Source: Pseudomonas sp. DNDY-54 (GTDB taxonomy: Bacteria; Pseudomonadota; Gammaproteobacteria; Pseudomonadales; Pseudomonadaceae). Taken from it: a stretch of 64,000 bases of DNA. Location of the stretch: NCBI RefSeq assembly GCF_019880365.1, contig NZ_CP082271.1, forward strand, positions 1,736,001-1,800,000. The letters run 5' to 3'. The translations under genes were made by a program, and so were the position numbers. Of the stretch, positions 36,876-46,969 are shown one piece after another. The notes under the pieces are model-generated. The model was not told where the DNA came from. It worked only from the letters and a program-made list of their open reading frames with translations, and made no database searches. Within the stretch, counting starts at the first letter, position 1, and each line of letters opens with the position of its first letter.

Positions 36876-39056
36876 TTAAAAGCTACGCCCGAGGTTCATG
36901 TACAGGGCACGCTCGGCTTCATCGTTCAGGCCATAGCTGAAATTCAACGGCCCCAGTGGAGTTTCGTAGCCGATGAAGAGGCTCCCGGCATTGATATAGC
37001 CGCTGTCGAATTCATTGTCGTTGTTCCATGCACGGCCGCGCTCCAGCGAGGCACCGAGATACAGAGGGAAGTCCAGCGGCAAGAATGAGCGCGGGGTCAT
37101 CCGGCGGAAGTAAATCATGCGTGCCAGGCTGACGTTCTGGCCGGAGAGGGCGTCCTGGCGGAACCCCGACAGCTGCCTGGCGCCGCCGAGCAGAAAGCTG
37201 GACGTGACGATTTCCGCGTCATCCAGCGTGCGCCCGTAGCGCCCTCCGAACACCACCGTATCCAGGCCGAAACTGACGGCCTTGTCCAGGCGAAACTCCC
37301 ATTGCCGGTATGGTTCATCGGAACCGAGGCTGGGGTCGTACTGGCGCAGAGTCAGTCCGATATCCTCACCTTCACTGGGAAAGTCGACGTTGTCGACTGT
37401 GTCGAATGAGTACTGAAGCTGGTAGTAGCCTTCCTTGAAGGTGAAATCGGGTAGTGCCTGGTCACCGACGCGTACGTCGGCTTCGCCCCACGCCTGGCCT
37501 ACGCCGAATCGGATTTCACCGTTGTTGGCGATCTGCCGTCCAAGGTTCAGCCCATAGCCGTAGCGCTGTAGGCGATATTCGGCGATAGGGTCGTTGTCCA
37601 GGATCGCCTCGACATTTTGGGTCTCTGCAAACAGATTGGGTGCCACAAACCAGCGTGAGCCAGCATCAAGCGGCTGGTAGAACTCGCTGAACAACTCCTG
37701 ACGATCGCCCAGCTGCAAGCGCGTGAGCCATTCCGCACCGAGCTCGTTAATTCCATTTTTGCGATAGCTGGCGCCCAGATTGAAGGCGCTGTCACCGCGA
37801 AAGTCGTCGGACAGGTTGATGCCCAGCCGGAGGTAATCGGTGCCCGAGCGTTTTTCACGGGTGGTGATCACCAGCGTATTACCCGGATTTTCATGCACAA
37901 CGCGGTATTCGACCTGCTCGAAGTAATCCAGGCCGTACAGCGTGCCCATGTCTTTCTGCAGGTCCTGCAAATCCAGACGCTTGCCTACCGGCTGGCGGAT
38001 GTGACGGCGAATCACCGCATCGCCCACCTTTGAATCATTTTCGATGCGCACGGCGGTGATCACTGGCGTACGAGGTTCGGCCGACCGCGCCAAGCTCAGC
38101 GCCAGGTTGCCGCCGCTTTCGCTTTGCATTGCGCCTAGGCGGCCGTCCAGTGCTCTGGCGGCGCGGTAACCCGCATCGATCAGCTGCTCGGCGCGCCCGA
38201 AGTCTGTCGAACCGTATGCAGCGAGCATCGGTTGGACCAACAGGTCCTCCGAGCGGAGCGTCGCCAGCTGCGCTTCCGAGTTTCGCCGCGTCATCATCGT
38301 GATCGACTGGTTGAGCACATCGACAACGGTCAGCAACTGCTCGCGTGGCAGTAACGGCGTGCCGATATCCACCACGATCAGCCGGTCGACACCCATGTCG
38401 CGGGCGACGTCCATCGGGATGTTGTCGACCATACCCCCATCGACCAGCAGCCGGCCCTCGACCTCGACTGGCGCGAACACCGCGGGGATCGACATACTGG
38501 CGCGGATCGCCTGGGGCAGGTGGCCGCTTCGGAAGATGACCTTTTTGTCATTGGCGATATCGGTCGCCACCGCGCGGAAGGGAATCGGCAGGCGATCGAA
38601 ATCACGGGTGTCGCTGGTATGCACCAGAAGGCGCTCGAGCAGCAGCGCAAGGTTCTGCCCTTGAATGACCCCAAGCGGCAATCCGAGGCTGCCATCATCA
38701 CGAAAGCTGAGTTTGCGCTTGACCAGAAAATCCCGGTCGTCCTGTTTGCGCCGGAACGGAACGTCTTGCCGCGGCGGGTCGTCCGACAGAACTTGCTGCC
38801 AGTCCAACCCGAGGGCGAGCTTTTCCAGCTCATCTACGCTGTATCCCGCTGCATAGAGCCCACCGATGACCGCACCCATGCTGGTTCCTGCGATCGCATC
38901 GATACGCACCTTGTGTTCCTCCAGCGCTTTGAGCACGCCGATATGTGCCAATCCACGTGCGGCGCCGCCGGACAGCACAAGGCCGGTGGTCGGCTGAGAA
39001 TCGGCGAATCCTGCTAGCGGCACTAGAAGCATCAGCAGAAACAGTAGGCGGGGCAT
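36876..39056 (-). CDS. plpD: Patatin-like phospholipase, type Vd autotransporter (PlpD-like)
   Basis: An exported lipolytic protein of 726 residues, close to the length of P. aeruginosa PlpD. A signal peptide (about 1-18) is followed by a patatin domain with oxyanion loop GGAARG (30-35), nucleophile S59 in GTSMG and catalytic D206 in DGG. Then come a POTRA domain (about 315-390) and a 16-strand Omp85-type barrel ending with the C-terminal aromatic FSYGLNDEAERALYMNLGRSF-type strand. All active-site residues are intact. The ATG at 39056 is chosen; alternative TTG/GTG codons just upstream (39068/39065) have no better ribosome site. It is divergent from the SelT/W/H-type gene. Confidence 0.92.
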   Translation of the reverse strand: MPRLLFLLMLLVPLAGFADSQPTTGLVLSGGAARGLAHIGVLKALEEHKVRIDAIAGTSMGAVIGGLYAAGYSVDELEKLALGLDWQQVLSDDPPRQDVPFRRKQDDRDFLVKRKLSFRDDGSLGLPLGVIQGQNLALLLERLLVHTSDTRDFDRLPIPFRAVATDIANDKKVIFRSGHLPQAIRASMSIPAVFAPVEVEGRLLVDGGMVDNIPMDVARDMGVDRLIVVDIGTPLLPREQLLTVVDVLNQSITMMTRRNSEAQLATLRSEDLLVQPMLAAYGSTDFGRAEQLIDAGYRAARALDGRLGAMQSESGGNLALSLARSAEPRTPVITAVRIENDSKVGDAVIRRHIRQPVGKRLDLQDLQKDMGTLYGLDYFEQVEYRVVHENPGNTLVITTREKRSGTDYLRLGINLSDDFRGDSAFNLGASYRKNGINELGAEWLTRLQLGDRQELFSEFYQPLDAGSRWFVAPNLFAETQNVEAILDNDPIAEYRLQRYGYGLNLGRQIANNGEIRFGVGQAWGEADVRVGDQALPDFTFKEGYYQLQYSFDTVDNVDFPSEGEDIGLTLRQYDPSLGSDEPYRQWEFRLDKAVSFGLDTVVFGGRYGRTLDDAEIVTSSFLLGGARQLSGFRQDALSGQNVSLARMIYFRRMTPRSFLPLDFPLYLGASLERGRAWNNDNEFDSGYINAGSLFIGYETPLGPLNFSYGLNDEAERALYMNLGRSF

Positions 39057-39127
39057 GGGTAACACCAACGGAAGACGGCGAAATGGCGGCTATTATAGGC
39101 GTCCAGCCAGCCAGCGAGCGCCCCGTG

Positions 39128-39409
39128 ATGCCCGATACAACGCCTGAGATCGTGATTACCTATTGCACCCAATGCCAGTGGTTGTTACGTGCGGCCTGGC
39201 TGGCGCAGGAGCTTCTGTCGACCTTCGGCGATGACCTGGGGAAGGTCTCGTTGGTCCCCGCGACCGGCGGTACATTCCACATTTTCTGCGATGGTGTTCA
39301 GATTTGGGAGCGCAAGTTGGACGGCGGCTTTCCAGAAGCCAAAGAGCTGAAGCAGCGGGTGCGGGATCAAATTGATCCACAGCGAGATCTTGGACACAAC
39401 GACCGATAA
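39128..39409 (+). CDS. SelT/SelW/SelH-family (Rdx) redox protein
   Basis: This 93-residue thioredoxin-like protein has the CxxC motif in ITYCTQCQWLLRAAW, where selenoprotein W homologues carry Cys/Sec. The cysteine version is usual in bacteria. Downstream conserved elements are GGTFHIFCDG and the GFPEAKELKQRVRDQIDP segment. The start MPDTTPEIV at 39128 fits relatives; an in-frame ATG at 39083 with GGAAG upstream would add 15 residues. Partner and substrate are unknown. Confidence 0.85.
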   Translation: MPDTTPEIVITYCTQCQWLLRAAWLAQELLSTFGDDLGKVSLVPATGGTFHIFCDGVQIWERKLDGGFPEAKELKQRVRDQIDPQRDLGHNDR

Positions 39410-39431
39410 ACATGCCCGAGTGTCGATACGC

Positions 39432-40484
39432 CTACCGCTGACGGCGCTGCGTCGTGCTTTCGCGTGGGAGGATCTGGTAGTTCACTACCGAGACCTCGCG
39501 GGGCCTCGGTGCACCTGCACGTTGCGCGGCGGCGCTCGCCAGCAGCATTTCGCCTGCGCGCCAGCCGATTCGGTAGGGATCGACGGAAACGGTGGTGATC
39601 GTCGGCGTGCAGTGACGTGACACCTCGAAGTCGCCGAAGCCGGCGATGGCGATGTCTTCAGGAACCCTCAGGCCCTGGCGATGACACTCCATGATCGCGC
39701 CGAACGCCGAAAGATCGCTGACGCACATCACCGCGTCCGTGTCAGGCCATTGCGCCAGCAGGCGGCGTATGGCTTCGCCGCCGTGGCTCATGGTGATCGG
39801 CGACTCGCCGTACGCCACCACTCGCGGCGTCATGTTCAGCGCAGTGACTGCCTGCAGATAACCTTCACGACGTTGCAACCCGCGGTGGTCGAGCGATGAC
39901 GCACCGCCGATGAAGCCGATGCGCTGATAGCCGCAACCCTGCAGGTGGCGCACCATGGCGGCGGCGGCTTCGGTGTTGGAAAAGCCCACGGATTGGTCTA
40001 TCGGCTCGCCCGGCACGTCCCAGGTTTCCACTACCGGTACCTTGGACTGCACCAGCAGCTTGTGCGTGATCTCCAGATGCGCAGCGCCGGTCAGCATCAC
40101 TCCCAGCGGTCTGTGACGCAGTAACGTTCTGACCAGCAGCGCTTCCTGCTCGGGGTGATAGTCCGTATCACCGAGGAGCAGCCGCAAGCCTTGCGCTCGA
40201 ATGCAATCGTTAAGGCCCCGTACCGTGTCCGCGAAGTTCGAACTGTTCAGCGATGGCACCAGCGCAACGATGAACTCTGAGCGTCCGCTGGAAAGCGTGC
40301 CGGCCGATGCATCGAGTAGGTAGCCCAGACTCTCGATCGCTTCCTGGACCCGCTTTCGCGTCTTCTCACTGACGTTCCTGCCGGCTAACACGCGCGACAC
40401 CGTCATCTTCGAAACGCCGGCGAGCTTGGCCACGTCCGCCATGCGCGGTGGCGATGCGTCAGGCGCAAGGGTGGTGTCGGTCAT
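39432..40484 (-). CDS. LacI-family regulator, GntR (gluconate repressor) type
   Basis: This 350-residue repressor has an N-terminal LacI helix-turn-helix (about 15-65: MADVAKLAGVSKMTVSRVLAGRNVSEKTRKR) and a periplasmic-binding-protein-like effector domain. The recognition helix and overall sequence resemble gluconate repressors of the GntR/IdnR type. It is divergent from xylD, and a GntR-like operator ATGTTA-N4-TAACAT lies 90 bp from its start, so autoregulation and control of xylD are both likely. The effector is inferred to be an aldonate such as xylonate or gluconate. Confidence 0.9.
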   Translation of the reverse strand: MTDTTLAPDASPPRMADVAKLAGVSKMTVSRVLAGRNVSEKTRKRVQEAIESLGYLLDASAGTLSSGRSEFIVALVPSLNSSNFADTVRGLNDCIRAQGLRLLLGDTDYHPEQEALLVRTLLRHRPLGVMLTGAAHLEITHKLLVQSKVPVVETWDVPGEPIDQSVGFSNTEAAAAMVRHLQGCGYQRIGFIGGASSLDHRGLQRREGYLQAVTALNMTPRVVAYGESPITMSHGGEAIRRLLAQWPDTDAVMCVSDLSAFGAIMECHRQGLRVPEDIAIAGFGDFEVSRHCTPTITTVSVDPYRIGWRAGEMLLASAAAQRAGAPRPREVSVVNYQILPRESTTQRRQR

Positions 40485-40573
40485 CGGTACAGGCTTCCGG
40501 CAATCACTGAAGAGCGCGAAGTATACCTGCGCACCTTTGCTCGGCTGGATGTTCAGCGCGCTTTACAAAGGCG

Positions 40574-40589
40574 ATGTTATCGGTAACAT
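40574..40589. promoter_or_regulatory. GntR/LacI-type operator
   Basis: ATGTTA-TCGG-TAACAT is a 16-bp dyad with perfect 6-bp arms. The E. coli GntR/IdnR operator consensus is ATGTTA-N4-TAACAT, so the arms match exactly. It lies in the 250-bp divergent region between the LacI-type regulator and xylD, 145 bp before the xylD start, and fits regulation of both by the neighbouring repressor. Confidence 0.8.
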
Positions 40590-40734
40590 TTTATCGCGAG
40601 ACGAGCGAGCTGCTGCTCCCTGGATGCGTTGTGGACGGCTTATTCGATGTCCGCTTCAGCGTATCGGCGGCTGGTGTACCCATAATCCGATCGGCCGGGG
40701 ACAGCCCTGGCTGACAAGAATAAGAAGGGCTCCC

Positions 40735-42519
<1,785 letters not shown>

Positions 42520-42526
42520 CCCCGAT

Positions 42527-42558
42527 ACCCAGCCCGGCTGCAGCCAGCCGGGCTGGGT
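42527..42558. terminator. Bidirectional terminator-like hairpin
   Basis: ACCCAGCCCGGCT at 42527-42539 pairs perfectly with 42546-42558 (13-bp stem, 6-nt loop GCAGCC) between the convergent xylD stop and the flavoprotein stop. No T-run follows on either strand, so strict intrinsic termination is uncertain, but a stem of this strength between convergent genes is most easily explained as a transcription barrier. Confidence 0.65.
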
Positions 42559-42561
42559 GCG

Positions 42562-44004
42562 CTAGTCGATGGCGGTCTGCGCTTGCGGCGGAATGATACG
42601 GCCGGCGTTCATCAGGTCCAGCGGATCGAACAAGGCCTTGAGGCCCTTGAGCAGTCGCACGTCCTCCGGTGCCGTTCGAGACAGATAGGCCTGTTGCTTG
42701 ACCCGTCCGATGCCGTGTTCGGCGCTGATGCTGCCATCGAAGCGATCCAGAACGGCGAATATCACTTCCTCGATTTGCAGTAGCAGGGCGATGGCTGCTC
42801 CGTGCGCGAGTTCGGGGGGCGGCAGGATATTGAAGTGCAGGTTGCCGTCGCCGATGTGTCCGTATACCAGGATCGTCGCCCGCGGCGAGACTTCGGTGAC
42901 CGCGTGGCTCGCTTGCTCGACGAACGCCGCAATGGCCGAGATGGGCACCGAGATATCGGTTCGCAGGTGTTCGCCGCGCAGCCGCTGACCCTCGACCATG
43001 CCCTCGCGGATCAGCCATAGCTTGCGCGCTTGTTCGCTGCTGCCGGCGAGTGTGCCATCAAGTACCAACCCGCTACTCATGGACCGCTCGAGGTAACCGT
43101 CGAACAGATCTTGCAGGTCCACCGGTCCGGAGACGGCGAGTTCCAGCAGAACGTAGAACGGGTAGGGCTCGGCCAGTGGTTCGGGTAACTGCCTGTTCGC
43201 TTCGAACGCCAGTTCCATGCCGATCCTTGGAATCAACTCGAAGGCCGACAACAGATCAGAGCACTCGCGCCGCGCACGGGTGTACAGCTGCACTGCATCC
43301 TCTACCGTGGCCACTGCCAGCAGTGCCGTCAGCGTCCGCTGCGGACGAGGCGAGAGTTTGAGTACGGCTCCGGTGACAATACCCAAGGTGCCCTCACTGC
43401 CGATGAACAACTGCTGCAGGGCGTAGCCACGGTTGTCCTTTCGCAGCGCGTTCATGCGGTTCCAGATACGCCCGTCGGGCAGTACCACCTCCAGCCCCAA
43501 CACCTGCTCGCGCATCATGCCGTAGCGCAGCACGTTCACGCCGCCGGCGTTGGTGGCGATGTTGCCTCCGATCTGGCAACTGCCTTGCGCGCCCAGCGCC
43601 AGCGGAAAGTAACAATCCGCCGCCTCGGCCGCGTCCTTCACGTGTTCCAGCACGCAACCGGCATCAACGGCAATGGTGAAGCCGACGGGGTCGATCTGGC
43701 GCACGCGGTTCAGCCGCTCGAGACTAATCACCAGTTCCGGACGCGCGTGATCGGGCAGCGCGCCACCAACGAGGCCGGTATGGCCGCCTTGCGGCACCAT
43801 GGGAATGGCGTGCGCTGCGCAGAATCGGACGACCGCGGCCACCTGCTCGGTATCGGCCGGCCGGACCACCGCCAGCGGCGTGCCCAGGCGGCTGCCACTC
43901 CAGTCGCTGACGTAGCGCTGGTAATCCTCCGTCTCCTGCAACACAGCGGCGTTTCCGAGAATTGCAACCAGGGCTTCGAGCATCTGCTGGCGGGATATCT
44001 TCAT
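42562..44004 (-). CDS. FAD-linked D-2-hydroxyacid dehydrogenase (GlcD/D2HGDH-like)
   Basis: A 480-residue flavoprotein of the VAO/PCMH family. The FAD-binding half shows PQGGHTGLVGG (71-81) and GSCQIGGNIATNAGG (141-155). The C-terminal FAD-oxidase domain shows GHIGDGNLHFNI and SAEHGIGRVK, the hallmark of D-2-hydroxyglutarate/D-lactate/glycolate-type dehydrogenases. It is the last gene of the fucD-TRAP operon, 26 bp after the TRAP large permease. In this context it may oxidise a 2-hydroxy acid by-product (for example D-2-hydroxyglutarate derived from alpha-ketoglutarate, or D-lactate) and pass electrons to the respiratory chain. Exact substrate unknown. Confidence 0.88.
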   Translation of the reverse strand: MKISRQQMLEALVAILGNAAVLQETEDYQRYVSDWSGSRLGTPLAVVRPADTEQVAAVVRFCAAHAIPMVPQGGHTGLVGGALPDHARPELVISLERLNRVRQIDPVGFTIAVDAGCVLEHVKDAAEAADCYFPLALGAQGSCQIGGNIATNAGGVNVLRYGMMREQVLGLEVVLPDGRIWNRMNALRKDNRGYALQQLFIGSEGTLGIVTGAVLKLSPRPQRTLTALLAVATVEDAVQLYTRARRECSDLLSAFELIPRIGMELAFEANRQLPEPLAEPYPFYVLLELAVSGPVDLQDLFDGYLERSMSSGLVLDGTLAGSSEQARKLWLIREGMVEGQRLRGEHLRTDISVPISAIAAFVEQASHAVTEVSPRATILVYGHIGDGNLHFNILPPPELAHGAAIALLLQIEEVIFAVLDRFDGSISAEHGIGRVKQQAYLSRTAPEDVRLLKGLKALFDPLDLMNAGRIIPPQAQTAID

Positions 44005-44030
44005 GTGCTATCCCTCCGTTGCGGGCCGCG

Positions 44031-45287
44031 CTAGCGATACCACAGCACCAACCCCGGAAACACCAGAAACAGCACGAGTAGCGCCAGCAGCGTGAAGTAG
44101 AACGGCAGCAGTCGGTGCACCAGCTGCTCCATCCCGACCTTGCCGACGCCACAGCCCACATAGAGCACCGTGCCAACAGGGGGGGTGATCAGCCCGATGC
44201 CAAGGACAAAAGACATCAGCACGCCGAAGTACACCGGGTCTACGCCGAGCTTCACCACGATGGGCGTCATCAGCGGCGCGAGAATGACCATTGCTGGCGT
44301 CAGATCCATGAAGAAGCCAACCAGCAGCAGAAACAGCGTGAGGATGCCGAGGATGACGAACTTGCTTTGCGAGAGGGCGCCGAGTGCCTCGACCAGCTGT
44401 TGCGGAATCATGTTGGCGGTCAACAGCCAGGCCAGCACATTGGCGAATGCCAGCAGCAGCATCACGATGCCCGTCAGTTTGCCGGTCGCGATGCACAGTT
44501 CGAAGAAGCGTTTCACCGTCAGACTGCGGTAGACGAACATTGAAATGCCCAGTGCGTAGACCAGCGCGAATGCTGCGCTTTCGGTGGGGGTAAAGATTCC
44601 CGTAAGAATGCCACCGACAATGATGATTGGAAGCAGCATGGCCAGAAGGGCACCCCGCAGTGCCTGGCCCAGTTCGCCAATGCTGAAGGGCTGTGCTTTG
44701 CCGATCTTCTTCGACTGGAAGTAGGTGGTGATCGCCAGGCCCAGGGTAATGATGATGCCCGGCACGATCCCGGCGAGGAAAAGCTGCGAGATTGAGGTAT
44801 TGGTGACCACGCCATAGAGAATCATGGGGATCGACGGTGGGATGATGATGCCGACGACCGACGAAGCAACGATGATCGCAGCGGCCAGCGGGGCCGGGTA
44901 ATGATGGCGCTTCATCGGTTCGATCATCATGCTGCCGACCGCCGAGGCGTCGGCAACCGCTGAACCGCTGATGCCGCCAAAGAACATCGAGGTGAGCACC
45001 GCGATCTGTCCCAGGCCGCCCGAGATGAAGCCGACCATGGCGCTGGCCAGGCGCACCAGGCGCTTGGCAATCCCGCCTTCGCTCATGACTTCGCCGACCA
45101 GGATGAACAGCGGAATGGCCAGCAAGGGAAATGAATCCAGGCCATTGATCGCCTCGGACACGATAGGCGTCATCGCGTAGTCGGCGTGGAAGAAAATAAA
45201 CAGACTTATCGCGGCGAGGCCGAACGAGATAGGTACACCCACCACAATGGCCGCCAGCAGGCCGATCAAAATGCTCCACAGAATCAT
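44031..45287 (-). CDS. dctM: TRAP transporter large permease (DctM/SiaM type)
   Basis: This 418-residue inner-membrane protein has about 12 helices and is the channel-forming subunit of a Na+-driven tripartite transporter. Typical blocks are GLDSFPLLAIPLFILVG near residue 50, GGISGSAVADASAVG near 104-118 and GLITPPVGTVLYVG near residue 365. Its ATG overlaps the small-permease stop by 4 bp (ATGA), a normal coupling in TRAP operons. The operon context with fucD points to uptake of a sugar acid. Confidence 0.94.
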   Translation of the reverse strand: MILWSILIGLLAAIVVGVPISFGLAAISLFIFFHADYAMTPIVSEAINGLDSFPLLAIPLFILVGEVMSEGGIAKRLVRLASAMVGFISGGLGQIAVLTSMFFGGISGSAVADASAVGSMMIEPMKRHHYPAPLAAAIIVASSVVGIIIPPSIPMILYGVVTNTSISQLFLAGIVPGIIITLGLAITTYFQSKKIGKAQPFSIGELGQALRGALLAMLLPIIIVGGILTGIFTPTESAAFALVYALGISMFVYRSLTVKRFFELCIATGKLTGIVMLLLAFANVLAWLLTANMIPQQLVEALGALSQSKFVILGILTLFLLLVGFFMDLTPAMVILAPLMTPIVVKLGVDPVYFGVLMSFVLGIGLITPPVGTVLYVGCGVGKVGMEQLVHRLLPFYFTLLALLVLFLVFPGLVLWYR

Positions 45288-45772
45288 GTCGAGCTCCCGC
45301 GGAATATCGTGAACAGGGCGATGGTGTTAGCGATCAACGTCAGCGCTGCCATGACCGGCATGGCGCTGTAGATGAAGGTCTTGGAGATTTGAAGCAGAGG
45401 CGTGACGCTGACGAAACCGGACACGATGTCCTTGAAACCGACCAGAATGCAGATGCAGACGGCGTAAATGACGGCAACGGTGATCAGGCTGAATACCTTC
45501 TGGACCGGCCGTGTTACCAGGCTTTTGAAATAGGTCACCGATACATGCTCGTTGTTCAGGCTGGCCAGCCCCGCGCCGAGCAGGACAACCCAGATGAACA
45601 TGATCCGGGAGAATTCTTCAGCCCAGACGAACGAGTGATTCAGTACGAAGCGGCCGAAGACGTTGGCGGCGACGCAGAACACCACGCCCATTACCAGCAG
45701 GCCGATCGTGATTTCCAGGGCCGAACGCAGTACACCCAGCGTTGCCTGGAGCGTGGACGGTTGAGAAGTCAT
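45284..45772 (-). CDS. dctQ: TRAP transporter small permease (DctQ type)
   Basis: This 162-residue membrane protein has four helices and the DctQ pattern: NVFGRFVLNHSFVWAEEFSRIMFIWVVLLGAGLA around residues 38-70. It pairs with the large permease, which it overlaps by 4 bp, and stands 70 bp after the solute-binding protein gene. Confidence 0.92.
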   Translation of the reverse strand: MTSQPSTLQATLGVLRSALEITIGLLVMGVVFCVAANVFGRFVLNHSFVWAEEFSRIMFIWVVLLGAGLASLNNEHVSVTYFKSLVTRPVQKVFSLITVAVIYAVCICILVGFKDIVSGFVSVTPLLQISKTFIYSAMPVMAALTLIANTIALFTIFRGSST

Positions 45773-45842
45773 GGATACTCCATAGCTGAAGCGCTAGGGG
45801 AACGGGCGGGCAGGCACCGATTGCCTGCCCGGGATGGATGCT

Positions 45843-46895
45843 TCAGCTTTTCTTCAGAATCGAGTCCAGCAAGTCTTCGCCAATCTTGTCCTTCCACTTC
45901 TCGTAGACCGGCTTCAGCCGTTCCTGGAATGCCGCTATCTGCTCAGGCGAGAGCTCGGTAACGCTCATGTTCGACGCCTTCATCTCCGCTTTGAGCTGAT
46001 CATTCATGGAGCGACTGACCTGGCGTTGATAGGTCGCCATCGCCTTGCTCGCGTCTACCAGTAGCGCCTGGTACTCGGCAGGCAGACGCTTCCAGAAGCG
46101 CTCGGAAACCAGCGTCATGAAAGGCGTGTAGACGTGATTAGTCTCGGTCGCATGGGATTGCACCTCGTTGAAGCGCGACGCCGAGATCGTGATCCAGGGA
46201 TTCTCCTGGCCGTCCACGACACCTTGCTCCAGCGCCGTGAACAGCTCTGCGAACGACATGGGGGTTGGGTTCGCGCCGAGCGTTCTCCAGATGTCGATGT
46301 GAATCGGGTTCTGCATGGTGCGCACCTTCAGCCCCGCCAGGTCGTCAGGCCCCTGGATGGCTTTTTTGCTGTTGGTCAGCTGCCGATAACCATTTTCGGC
46401 CCAACCAATAGCGATAAAGCCCTGACCGGATGCGTCCTCGAGCATTTTTTGACCAACTTCGCCATCAAGTACCCGGTCGGCGTCCTCGGGGGTAGGGAAC
46501 AGGAACGGGAGGTCGAATACCGCCAGTTGCGGCAACATGCCCACCAGCGGCGAGGTTGAGGGGGCGGTCATTTCCAAAGTGCCGGCTTGCAACGAGCTGA
46601 CTGCTTGCAGGTCATCGCCCAGCTGGGCGCTGTGGAACAGCTTTACATCGATGCGACCTTCACTACGCTGCTCGACAACCTTCTCGAAATACTCCAGACC
46701 ACGGTACTGGGCGCCTGACTGCGTGGTGCCGATACTGAACTTGATTTCGAACGTGCCCTTGTCAGCGACGGTATTGCCCGTCACCTCGGGAAGCGGTGGA
46801 AATTCCGGGGCGGCGGTAACCGACAAACTCGCCAGGCTCACGCCAAGCGCACCGAGTAGGGACATCACCTGTTTTCTTGTAGTTGTTTTCATCAT
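45843..46895 (-). CDS. dctP: TRAP transporter substrate-binding protein (DctP type)
   Basis: This 350-residue periplasmic binding protein has a signal peptide (about 1-28, ending VTAA). Family features are LEMTAPSTSPLVGMLPQLAVFDLPFLF and KVRTMQNP, where the Arg is expected to bind the ligand carboxylate, as well as FTALEQGVVDGQENP. The ATG at 46895 (tandem ATGATG, with CGGAA upstream) replaces a longer frame reaching 47105 that overlaps the fucD stop and has no family support. Substrate specificity cannot be read from sequence; the operon implies an aldonate. Confidence 0.92.
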   Translation of the reverse strand: MMKTTTRKQVMSLLGALGVSLASLSVTAAPEFPPLPEVTGNTVADKGTFEIKFSIGTTQSGAQYRGLEYFEKVVEQRSEGRIDVKLFHSAQLGDDLQAVSSLQAGTLEMTAPSTSPLVGMLPQLAVFDLPFLFPTPEDADRVLDGEVGQKMLEDASGQGFIAIGWAENGYRQLTNSKKAIQGPDDLAGLKVRTMQNPIHIDIWRTLGANPTPMSFAELFTALEQGVVDGQENPWITISASRFNEVQSHATETNHVYTPFMTLVSERFWKRLPAEYQALLVDASKAMATYQRQVSRSMNDQLKAEMKASNMSVTELSPEQIAAFQERLKPVYEKWKDKIGEDLLDSILKKS

Positions 46896-46969
46896 GGCAT
46901 TCCGTTTGGGTGGTAGAGGCTGCTGGTTGGTCGCGTGCCACGGGGCTGGCTTGAAATAGGGTTTCGGGA

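Noticed and set aside
44008..45279. Long 423-codon frame on the minus strand overlapping dctM in another frame
   Set aside because: It is a low-complexity, His/Arg/Gly-rich shadow of the TRAP large permease, with no family features; dctM has complete motifs and a 4-bp coupling to dctQ.
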